The position numbers were made by a program, and so were the translations under genes. Positions 17,969-25,208 of a DNA stretch of 64,000 nt are shown piece by piece. Under the pieces are notes generated by a model. It was not told the DNA's origin. It saw only the letters and a program-made list of their open reading frames with translations, and searched no databases. Source of the stretch: Pseudomonas lalucatii (GTDB taxonomy: Bacteria > Pseudomonadota > Gammaproteobacteria > Pseudomonadales > Pseudomonadaceae); NCBI RefSeq assembly GCF_018398425.1, contig NZ_JADPMV010000002.1, positions 1,479,001-1,543,000 of the forward strand, given 5' to 3'. Position 1 is the stretch's first letter; each line of letters opens with the position of its first letter.

Positions 17969-18505
17969 TCAGCCCAGGCGCTGGTAGCGGCTCTGCACCA
18001 GGCCGTTGGCGAAGGTGCGGGTGCCGAGGTGACGCCAGCGGATGTCGTGCTCCAGCGGCCCGAACAGGGCGATCCCCGTACCGATCAGGATAGGCACCCG
18101 GGTGATGATCAGGTGCTGGATCAGGCCGGCCCGCAGAAAGCCCTGGATGGTCTGCCCGCCATCGATGTAGAGGTGTTTGGCCCCGCGCTCGGCCAGGCGC
18201 TCGACCAGCTCCGCCGGCGGACCGGCCATGACTTCGACGTGGCCGGCCAGGCGGGCGGGAATCTCCAGCGCCCGGCGGCTGAGCACCACCACCGGGGTCT
18301 CGCCGTAGGGCCAGTCGGCGAAGGTCAGCACCTGTTCGTAGGTGCAGCGGCCCATCACCAGGATGTCGACCGTGTCCATGAAGGCCTGGTAACCGTAGTC
18401 CTCGCCATCCTCGGCGCTGCCATTGGCAGGCAGCCAGTCCAGCTCGCCGTCGGCACGGGCGATGTAGCCGTCGAGGCTGGTGGCGATATAGACGGACGTT
18501 TTCAT
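17969..18505 (-). CDS. Dihydrofolate reductase / RibD C-terminal family protein
   Basis: 178-aa cytoplasmic protein starting MKTSVYIATSLDGYIAR, the signature of the RibD C-terminal/DHFR-like family (YwjB/YyaP group). Further markers are DILVMGRCTYEQVL and YIDGGQTIQGFLRAGL. An NADPH-dependent reductase is likely, but the substrate is unknown and these proteins do not usually replace FolA. It sits on its own in an accessory stretch. Confidence 0.8.
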   Translation of the reverse strand: MKTSVYIATSLDGYIARADGELDWLPANGSAEDGEDYGYQAFMDTVDILVMGRCTYEQVLTFADWPYGETPVVVLSRRALEIPARLAGHVEVMAGPPAELVERLAERGAKHLYIDGGQTIQGFLRAGLIQHLIITRVPILIGTGIALFGPLEHDIRWRHLGTRTFANGLVQSRYQRLG

Positions 18506-18654
18506 CCCTTCCTCCTCGCACCCGGCAACCCCTGGTGCCTGACTTCCGGAAGACGCCTGGCGGGCCTGCGCACCGTCAGGGGATCAGCCCTTAATCTAGC
18601 AGCCCGCTGGCGGGCGGGACCGGCGAGCCGCCCAGGGGTAGGGCGCTGGCCGGA

Positions 18655-18684
18655 CAAAGAAAAGCCGCGTCCGGGGACGCGGCT
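18655..18684 (-). terminator. Intrinsic terminator of the pore-forming toxin candidate
   Basis: Perfect 10-bp AGCCGCGTCC/GGACGCGGCT arms (18663-18684) with a 2-nt loop. On the minus strand they are followed by TTTCTTTG. Confidence 0.8.
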
Positions 18685-18696
18685 CGTTCGTGCGCC

Positions 18697-19881
18697 TCAG
18701 GCTACCTTGCGGGCCTGGCTGGAGACGTTGTTGTAGTAGTCGATGAGACCGAGGTTCTGCCCGCTGGCCAGCGACGCCTGCACCTGCGCCGAGCTCATGC
18801 CGTACTCCAGCTGTGCGGTGTTGACCTGCAGGTCCAGCTGCAGCGAACCGGCCTGCACATAGGCGGCGTTCCACTCGTCGATGGCCTCGTTCAGGTCGTC
18901 GAGCACCGCGGTGAAGTTGCTGCCGCCGGCATCGGCGAGGGCGCTGCGGATATCGCTGACCGCGGCGTTGACGTCGCTCTCCAGGGTTTGCCACTCGGCC
19001 AGGATCGCCTGCAGGCTGGTCTCGATGACCTCGCTCTGGCTGGCCAGGTCGGCGAAGTTGCCCGCCAGCACATGCAGGGTGGCGACATCGGCGGTGATGC
19101 CGGTGATCTGCCCCAGCTTGGCCTGGATGCTGGCCTGGTCGGCCTTGATCTTCTCGGCGTCGAGGGCGATGTAGGTGCTGGCCACCGCCACCGCCGGGCC
19201 GAGCACGAACCACACCGCGGCCCCCACCGGCCACAGGGCGATGGTGGCCGCGACGCCCAGGGTGATGGCCACGCCGTCGGCGATGCCGAGGGCGACGATG
19301 GCGGCGGTGAGGCTCTTGATGTCGGCCTTGAGCCGGGCGATATCGGCGTTGAGCTGGTCGATCTGCGCCTGGTCGGCATTGGCGTCCTGGGTCGAGCGAT
19401 CGGCGATGCTCTGCAGCTGCCGGGCCATGTCCGGCAGGCTGTCGCGGCTCTGCTGCAGCGCGCTGACGGCCCCGGCGATGAAGCTGGTGACCAGGGCCAG
19501 CTGGCTGGTCAGGGCATTGAGGTCCTGGTTGAGCGTGGCCAGCGCGGTGGGGTTGCTCGGCTGGTCGATCAGGGTCTGCGCCTGGGTCTTGGCGTCCTGC
19601 AGCACCTGGCTGATGACGCCGTTGTAGCCGATGACTTCCTGCGGCACGTCGAGCAGCCGGGCCATGACGTTGTTGACCCAGTTCAGGGCGTCGCCGTTGG
19701 CCTGCTCGTAGGCCGTGATGAACTCGTTCCAGTCGGGCGGGTTCTGGTTGAGGGTGGGCAGGCTGGAGGTCAGCACGCTGGTCATCAGCGTGTTGACCTC
19801 CACCACGTTCTGCTTGTAGCTGGCCTGGGCCTCGGCCAGGGAGCGGGCATTGCTGCTTATTGCACGGGCGAGCGAGAGCAT
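18697..19881 (-). CDS. ClyA/HBL-superfamily alpha-helical pore-forming toxin candidate
   Basis: 394 aa, strongly helical, with no signal peptide. Long amphipathic coiled-coil stretches (about 95-190 and 238-345) flank one hydrophobic head segment (about 192-238, from AAIVALGIADGVAITLG to AVAVASTYIALD). This helix-bundle plus central hydrophobic hairpin layout is that of the Bacillus HBL/NHE, Xenorhabdus XaxA and Vibrio MakA proteins. The gene is monocistronic with its own terminator and has no secretion, immunity or second toxin component next to it. Toxin activity is inference from fold pattern; a structural or prophage-like helical protein is the alternative. Confidence 0.6.
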   Translation of the reverse strand: MLSLARAISSNARSLAEAQASYKQNVVEVNTLMTSVLTSSLPTLNQNPPDWNEFITAYEQANGDALNWVNNVMARLLDVPQEVIGYNGVISQVLQDAKTQAQTLIDQPSNPTALATLNQDLNALTSQLALVTSFIAGAVSALQQSRDSLPDMARQLQSIADRSTQDANADQAQIDQLNADIARLKADIKSLTAAIVALGIADGVAITLGVAATIALWPVGAAVWFVLGPAVAVASTYIALDAEKIKADQASIQAKLGQITGITADVATLHVLAGNFADLASQSEVIETSLQAILAEWQTLESDVNAAVSDIRSALADAGGSNFTAVLDDLNEAIDEWNAAYVQAGSLQLDLQVNTAQLEYGMSSAQVQASLASGQNLGLIDYYNNVSSQARKVA

Positions 19882-20038
19882 GGTGCGTTCCTCCTTGAGG
19901 GTGGTGCGGGGTGTTCCATCACTGCCCTCAAGGGTAGATCAGTGTCCGGGCGGCAAAATACCGATTGGCGTTAAGCATCCGGCCGGCAAATAGCAGGGGG
20001 GACTAGGACAATGCCGCGGCACGCGCCCCCAGATGCGC

Positions 20039-20647
20039 TCAAGGCGCCAGCCCTTCGGCCTTGAGCGCCGCCTGTACCGCGGGACGGGCGGCGACACGCT
20101 TGAGGAAGTCCTGCAGCTCCACGCAGGCCGCCAGGTGCAGGCCCAGGTGCGGGGCCCAGCCGGCCACCACGAACAGATAGGCATCGGCGGCGGTGAACAC
20201 TTCACCGGTCAGGAAGCTCCTCCCCTGCAGCTGCTGCGAGACCCAGCTGAGCCTCTGCGTCACCGCGCTGGCGAAGCGGGCGCGGGCATCGGCCTCGAGC
20301 TGGGAATCGAACAGCGCGCCGGCGGTCTTGTGCAGCTCCGAGGTGACGTAGTTCTGCCATTCCATCACCCGGTAGCGCGCCAAGCTGCCGGCCTCCGGCA
20401 TCAGGTCGACACGCCCCGCCAGGTCGCACAGGTACTGGTTGATCACCGGCCCCTCGGTCAGCCGCGTGCCGTCGTCCAACTCCAGGGTAGGCACCGCGCC
20501 CTTGGGATTGACTCGGTAGTAGTCGCCGCCCTGTTCGGTCTCGTGAGTGGCCAGATCGACCCGTTCGAGGACGAAAGGCAAGCCGGTCTCCTGCAGCACG
20601 ATGTGCACGGCGAGGGAACAGGCCCCAGGCGAATAGTAGAGTTTCAT
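20039..20647 (-). CDS. Glutathione S-transferase, beta class (copy 1)
   Basis: 202-aa GST with an N-terminal thioredoxin fold and a helical C-terminal domain. The start MKLYYSPGACSLAVHIVL puts Cys at position 10, the beta-class catalytic cysteine. The ATG at 20647 follows GGAGGG; the frame is open upstream, but that part is not family-like. It is a tandem paralogue of the next gene with exactly the same length. Confidence 0.9.
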   Translation of the reverse strand: MKLYYSPGACSLAVHIVLQETGLPFVLERVDLATHETEQGGDYYRVNPKGAVPTLELDDGTRLTEGPVINQYLCDLAGRVDLMPEAGSLARYRVMEWQNYVTSELHKTAGALFDSQLEADARARFASAVTQRLSWVSQQLQGRSFLTGEVFTAADAYLFVVAGWAPHLGLHLAACVELQDFLKRVAARPAVQAALKAEGLAP

Positions 20648-20759
20648 CGCACACCCTCCAGAACGGCGCAGGATAGCAACGCGACTCCGGCCCCGCGCAG
20701 GCGACGAGCCGCTGGGCACAAGCATAGCGCCTCGCCGTCCGGCGAGGCCGGCGCGCCGC

Positions 20760-21368
20760 TCAGGACGTCAGCCCTTCCGCCTTGAGCGCCGCCTGGATCG
20801 ACGGGCGGGCGGCCAGGCGCACCAGGTAGCCCTGCAGCTCGGGGCAGTGGCTGATGTCCAGGCCCAGGAAACCGGCCCAGCTGGCCACGGTGAACAGGTA
20901 GGCGTCGGCCGCGCTGAAGACCTCCCCGGCCAGGTACGGACGGCCCTGCAGCTGGCTCGACACCCACTGCAGGCGCCGCCGCAGGCCCTCGCCGATGACC
21001 CGCTTGGCGGCCTCGTCCAGGGCCGGGTTGAACAGGCCGCCGAAGCCCTTGTGCAGTTCGCTGTTGATGAAGCCCTGCCACTCCATCACCCGGTAGCGCG
21101 CCATGCTGCCGGGCGCCGGCATCAGGTCGACGCGCCCAGCGCGGTCGCACAGGTACTGGTTGATCACCGGCCCCTCGCTCAGGTAGAAGCCGTCGTCCAG
21201 CTCCAGCAGCGGCACGTAGCCCTTGGGGTTGAGGCGGTAGTAGTCGTCGCCGTGCTCGGTCTTGTGGCTGGCCAGGTCGACCCGTTCGAGGCTGAAGGCC
21301 TGGCCGATTTCACGCAGGACGATATGCACCGCGAGCGAGCAGGCACCGGGGGAATAGAAGAGTTTCAT
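20760..21368 (-). CDS. Glutathione S-transferase, beta class (copy 2)
   Basis: 202 aa with MKLFYSPGAC at the N-terminus (Cys10). It aligns end to end with copy 1 without visible gaps (for example GPVINQYLCD and ARYRVMEWQ are shared), so the pair arose by tandem duplication. The copies have diverged clearly, unlike the cbcVWX pair. A 112-nt gap separates them. Confidence 0.9.
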   Translation of the reverse strand: MKLFYSPGACSLAVHIVLREIGQAFSLERVDLASHKTEHGDDYYRLNPKGYVPLLELDDGFYLSEGPVINQYLCDRAGRVDLMPAPGSMARYRVMEWQGFINSELHKGFGGLFNPALDEAAKRVIGEGLRRRLQWVSSQLQGRPYLAGEVFSAADAYLFTVASWAGFLGLDISHCPELQGYLVRLAARPSIQAALKAEGLTS

Positions 21369-21608
21369 GCTGTGGGCTCCACATCAGGCCGATGGAGCGC
21401 AGGTCAGGCAATGGCATCCCAGCCGGGACCGCCTACGTCTAGCGCGAGCGGTCCGGCACCGGGGAGAAGCAGGGGACGGGCCGGGAGCCGCTCGGGCCCG
21501 CGCCGGCGACGTCAGCAGACGCCGGGCGCTGGCCTAGCTTCAAGCATAGAGCCCTTTGCCGGCGCCGTTCGGCCCCGGCACAGCATGGACAGACGAAAGG
21601 CCGGAACC

Positions 21609-22712
21609 TCAGTAGTCGATGGCCACGTCGCCCTGGGGCACGCTGCAGCAGGACAGGATGTAGCCTTCGGCGACGTCCTCGTCGGTGATCCCGCCGTTGT
21701 GCTCCATGGTCACCTCGCCGGCGGTCTTCATCACCTTGCAGGTGCCGCAGATGCCCATGCCGCAGGCCTTGGGGATGTGCAGGCCGAGCTTGGCGGCGGC
21801 CGCGTGCACGGTCTCGCCCGGATCGATGCGAATGCTCTTGCCGGTGCTGACGAACTCCACCTGGTGCTGGTCGGCGAGCGGTACCGGCGGCGCCTCGGCG
21901 GCCTCGGCGGCCAGTTCCTTGACCTCCTCGCGGACGTCCGCCGGCGTGGCGCCGAAGGATTCCTCGTGGTAGCGCGACATGTCGAAGCCGTTGGCCTCGA
22001 GCAGGCGCTTGACCGCGTGCATGTAGGGCGTCGGGCCGCAGCAGAAGACTTCCCGCTCCATGAAGTCCGGCGCGATCAGCTCCAGCATCTTCTGGTTGAG
22101 GTAGCCGCGGTAGCCGGCCCAGGCCTCGCCCAGGCCGTGCTTCTCGCAGATCACGTGCAGGCTGAAGTTGTTGATCCGCGCCGCCATGTGCTCCAGCTCG
22201 CGGTGGTAGATGATGTCCTTGGGCGTGCGCGCGCTGTGCACGAAGACCATGTCGACGTTGCCGTTGGTGTCGTAGAACCAGCGGGCCATGGACATGACCG
22301 GGGTGATGCCGACGCCGCCGCTCAGGTACAGCACCTTCTCGGCGGGGAAGTCGATGGCGTTGAACAGCCCGACCGGGCCGTGCACCGGCAGCTCGTCGCC
22401 TTCCTTGAGGTTGTCGTGCAGCCAGTTGGACACCTTGCCGCCGGGCACCCGCTTGATGGTGATCGAGAAGCTGTAGGGCACCGAGGGCGAGCTGGAAATG
22501 GTGTAGGAGCGCATGATCGGCTGGCCGTCGATCTCCAGCTCCAGGGTCACGAACTGCCCGGGCTTGAAGAAGAACAGCACCGGCTGTTCGGCCATGAAGC
22601 AGAAGGTGCGCACATCCCAGGTTTCCTGGATCACTTTGACGCAACGCACCAGGTGGCGGCCATTGCTCCAGGTCTGGGTGGTAACCGGATTGAGGAAGTC
22701 GTTCGTCGTCAT
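21609..22712 (-). CDS. gbcB: Glycine betaine monooxygenase reductase subunit
   Basis: 367-aa flavodoxin-reductase-type electron donor for GbcA. FAD-binding RSYTISSSP (68-76), NAD-binding SGGVGITPVM (131-140) and a C-terminal plant-type 2Fe-2S ferredoxin domain with Cys317, Cys322, Cys325 and Cys355 (CGMGICGTC...SC). The ATG at 22710-22712 follows GGAGAGA; the open frame before it has no family homology. Divergent from gbcA across 367 nt. In P. aeruginosa both are needed to demethylate betaine to dimethylglycine and are activated by GbdR. Confidence 0.95.
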   Translation of the reverse strand: MTTNDFLNPVTTQTWSNGRHLVRCVKVIQETWDVRTFCFMAEQPVLFFFKPGQFVTLELEIDGQPIMRSYTISSSPSVPYSFSITIKRVPGGKVSNWLHDNLKEGDELPVHGPVGLFNAIDFPAEKVLYLSGGVGITPVMSMARWFYDTNGNVDMVFVHSARTPKDIIYHRELEHMAARINNFSLHVICEKHGLGEAWAGYRGYLNQKMLELIAPDFMEREVFCCGPTPYMHAVKRLLEANGFDMSRYHEESFGATPADVREEVKELAAEAAEAPPVPLADQHQVEFVSTGKSIRIDPGETVHAAAAKLGLHIPKACGMGICGTCKVMKTAGEVTMEHNGGITDEDVAEGYILSCCSVPQGDVAIDY

Positions 22713-22949
22713 GGACGTCTCTCCGCGCACGGCCGGACATCGGCCTAATATGGGGCGGATTGTGCGTAACGCCCGACACCGCCACTTACCTGTCAGCGAC
22801 ATTCACATACTTATCGCGACCTGCCGCGGAAGCCGTGGTTTTCCGCGTCGGAAACGGATGCAGCCATGTCGCCCATGGATAAGGTTAGCTCGGCGCCCCC
22901 ATCCAAACTCGATTCCAGCCGATGCAAATGGATAAGAGCGCACGCCCCC

Positions 22950-22970
22950 CGTTTTGCCTAGCGCAAAACG
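22950..22970. promoter_or_regulatory. Palindrome in the gbcA/gbcB divergent promoter region
   Basis: CGTTTTGC-5nt-GCAAAACG, perfect 8-bp arms, 110 nt upstream of gbcA. The rest of the divergent gap carries no gene. Which protein binds here is unknown; GbdR is the expected activator of both genes. Confidence 0.4.
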
Positions 22971-23079
22971 CCACTCGGCAGGCGATAATCGAGGGGTGCC
23001 ACGCCGCCTTGCGTAGCAACCGAAACAGCCACTTTTTTCCGGCGCGAGCACCGAGTGCCCCGCCACTGAGGAGTTACCG

Positions 23080-24372
23080 ATGGACGTCACTTCCACTCTG
23101 AGCCTGGGCGATCCGCTGGAGCCCGCACGCAAGGCCACCGCCGAGATGCTGCAGACCCGCGAGCGCACCTACTCGCTGCCGCAGCCGTTCTACAACGACG
23201 AGCGTCTGTTCCAGATCGACATGCAGGAGATCTTCCACAAGGAGTGGCTGATCGCCGGCATGACCTGCGAGATCCCGGCCAAGGGCAACTACCTGACCCT
23301 GCAGATCGGCGACAACCCGATCCTGGTCATCCGCGGCGCCGAGGGCGTGGTCCACGCCTTCCACAACGTCTGCCGCCACCGCGGCTCGCGCCTGTGCACC
23401 AGCGACAAGGGCAAGGTGGCCAAGCTGGTCTGCCCCTACCACCAGTGGACCTACGAGCTCGACGGCCGCCTGCTGTTCGCCGGCACCGAGATGGGCGCCG
23501 ACTTCGACATGAAGGCGTACGGCCTCAAGCCGGTGCACTGCAAGACCTCCGGCGGCTTCATCTTCATCTCCCTGGCGGAGAACCCGCCGGCAATCGACGA
23601 GTTCCTCTCCGGTCTGGCCCATTACATGGAGCCCTACGACATGGAGAACGCCAAGGTCGCGGTGCAGAGCACCATGCTGGAGAAGGCCAACTGGAAGCTG
23701 GTGCTGGAGAACAACCGCGAGTGCTACCACTGCAACGGTGCGCACCCGGAACTGCTCAACACCCTGCTGGAGTGGGACGACACCACCGACCCGCGCGCCG
23801 ACCAGGCGTTCAAGGACCACGTGGCCGACTCCGCCGCCAAGTGGGAAGCCGAGAAGATTCCTTACGCCCATGCCGGTTACGGCCTGCGCAACCGCATCGT
23901 GCGCATGCCGCTGCTCAAGGGCACCGTGTCCATGACCATCGACGGCAAGCCGGGCTGCAACAAGCTGATGGGCCGCATCAAGAACCCGGACCTGGGTTCC
24001 ATGCGCATCCTCCACCTGCCGCACTCGTGGAACCACTGCATGGGTGACCACCTGATCAACTTCACCGTGTGGCCGGTCAGCGCCCAGGAGTCGATCGTCG
24101 TCACCAAGTGGCTGGTGCACAAGGACGCCGTGGAAGGCGTCGACTACGACGTCGAGCGCCTGCGCCAGGTGTGGGATGCCACCAACGATCAGGACCGTCG
24201 CCTGGGCGAAGAGAACCAGCGCGGCATCAACTCCACCGCCTACCAGCCGGGCCCCTACTCGAAGACCTACGAGTTCGGCGTGGTCAACTTCATCGACTGG
24301 TACAGCGGTCAGATGCTGAAGAACCTCGGCGCCGAGCCGGCTCCCTACCTGAAGGACGTTTCGGCCGAGTAA
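23080..24372 (+). CDS. gbcA: Glycine betaine monooxygenase, Rieske oxygenase subunit
   Basis: 430-aa Rieske non-haem iron oxygenase that removes the first methyl group of glycine betaine as formaldehyde, giving dimethylglycine. The Rieske 2Fe-2S ligands are Cys98, His100, Cys118 and His121 (CRHRG...CPYH). The mononuclear iron region ENNRECYHCNGAHPEL gives His217 and His222. The ATG at 23080 follows GAGGAG. It is followed by a strong terminator and then by the candidate CrcZ-type sRNA. Confidence 0.96.
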   Translation: MDVTSTLSLGDPLEPARKATAEMLQTRERTYSLPQPFYNDERLFQIDMQEIFHKEWLIAGMTCEIPAKGNYLTLQIGDNPILVIRGAEGVVHAFHNVCRHRGSRLCTSDKGKVAKLVCPYHQWTYELDGRLLFAGTEMGADFDMKAYGLKPVHCKTSGGFIFISLAENPPAIDEFLSGLAHYMEPYDMENAKVAVQSTMLEKANWKLVLENNRECYHCNGAHPELLNTLLEWDDTTDPRADQAFKDHVADSAAKWEAEKIPYAHAGYGLRNRIVRMPLLKGTVSMTIDGKPGCNKLMGRIKNPDLGSMRILHLPHSWNHCMGDHLINFTVWPVSAQESIVVTKWLVHKDAVEGVDYDVERLRQVWDATNDQDRRLGEENQRGINSTAYQPGPYSKTYEFGVVNFIDWYSGQMLKNLGAEPAPYLKDVSAE

Positions 24373-24444
24373 CCGCGCGTGACCGGCGGGTTGGTCGCCC
24401 GCCGGAGTTTAGTTGCACACTGAGGCCCTGACGGGCACTTCCCA

Positions 24445-24476
24445 ACCCTCCCGGCCCCGGCCCGGAGGGTTTTTTT
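24445..24476 (+). terminator. Intrinsic terminator of gbcA
   Basis: CCCTCCCGG paired with CCGGAGGG, followed by seven T residues (24470-24476), about 75 nt after the gbcA stop. Confidence 0.9.
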
Positions 24477-24533
24477 ATGCGTCCGGCCCGGCTGCGCACG
24501 CGCATCCGCTGCAGGCCCGCAGTCGCCGAGCAG

Positions 24534-24560
24534 TGTTACCCCCGGCCCGATCCGGTAACA
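24534..24560 (+). promoter_or_regulatory. Candidate CbrB upstream activator site
   Basis: TGTTAC (24534-24539), 15-nt spacer, GTAACA (24555-24560), centred about 110 nt upstream of the -24/-12 promoter. The reported CbrB recognition pattern is TGTTAC/GTAACA inverted repeats about 14 nt apart, so the match is close. A further GTTAC half-site lies at 24620. Confidence 0.7.
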
Positions 24561-24656
24561 GAATCGGGTAGTACTGCAACAAAACCGCCCCGCACGGGCG
24601 GTGACGCCCGCCAGACAAAGTTACTAAGTATTTGTTTTTTATGGATAAATTATTTC

Positions 24657-24672
24657 TGGCACGGCTTATGCT
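24657..24672 (+). promoter_or_regulatory. Sigma54 (-24/-12) promoter of the CrcZ-like sRNA
   Basis: TGGCACGGCTTATGCT, with GG at 24658-24659 and GC at 24670-24671 separated by the required 10 nt. Only one base of the TTGC element differs (ATGC). It lies in an AT-rich stretch, and transcription would begin near 24683. Confidence 0.8.
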
Positions 24673-24682
24673 CTATAGATCC

Positions 24683-25027
24683 GCACAAAAACAATAAAGC
24701 AAAAAGAAAAAGCGTCTCGACTCTGCCACAACAAAAACAACAGGACAGAAGAGTCGCAAACAGATTTTTTTGGAAAGCGTGTGCGTTCCGGGGCTTGCCC
24801 CGCGCCCAAGGCGATAAGAATAAAACTACCTCGAGGTAGCTCGCCGCTCTGGTCGGTTCACCTGGTGACGAAAGCGCAGCCAGTATCCAAAAAAATACGT
24901 TTGCCCTTGATCTCTCATGGGATCGGACAAGACCGCTTGGAACGAGAACAACAACAACAAATCGTTCAATAACAAGAACAAAGCACGCATCAGTTTGAAG
25001 GGGAGCTCCGGCTCCCCTTCGTGCTTT
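24683..25027 (+). ncRNA. CrcZ/CrcY-family Hfq-Crc sequestering small RNA
   Basis: About 345 nt, no coding potential, much lower GC than its surroundings. The predicted 5' end GCACAAAAACAATAAAGC resembles the start of P. aeruginosa CrcZ. At least five A-rich AAYAAYAA-like motifs of the kind bound by Hfq/Crc are seen at 24687-24698, 24728-24742, 24816-24826, 24947-24961 and 24967-24982. It ends in a GAAGGGGAGC-TCCG-GCTCCCCTTC hairpin (24997-25020). Together with a sigma54 promoter and a CbrB-type site this is the full CrcZ architecture. CrcZ normally lies beside cbrB/pcnB, so this is a CrcY/CrcX-like paralogue or a relocated copy. Known family role: titrates Hfq/Crc to relieve carbon catabolite repression. 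Confidence 0.8.
24997..25027 (+). terminator. 3' hairpin of the CrcZ-like sRNA
   Basis: Perfect 10-bp stem with TCCG loop (24997-25020) followed by GTGCTTT. The T-tract is short. The 181 nt from here to the dddD stop hold nothing I can support. Confidence 0.75.
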
Positions 25028-25208
25028 GCGCCTCCCGCCCGACCCGCCGGCAACGGCCGCTTCCCGAGCAATCCCCCGCCGCAGTCCAGGCCACGGCCTT
25101 GCCCCGGCACACCCCTGCGCCCGGTCCAGACAGGCCGCCCCTGCCCTGCGGCCCGGCGCCAGTCCTGCTCGCCGGGCAACAGGGCCGAGCGCTGCCGTCA
25201 GCCGGCCC

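Noticed and set aside
22713..23079. Sigma54 promoter before gbcA (GTGCCAC...TTGC)
   Set aside because: The -24 element lacks the required GG (TGCCAC instead of TGGCAC).
24683..25027. Open frame of 120 codons across the AT-rich stretch after gbcA
   Set aside because: No family similarity, Lys/Asn/Thr composition typical of non-coding AT-rich DNA; the CrcZ-like features explain the region better.
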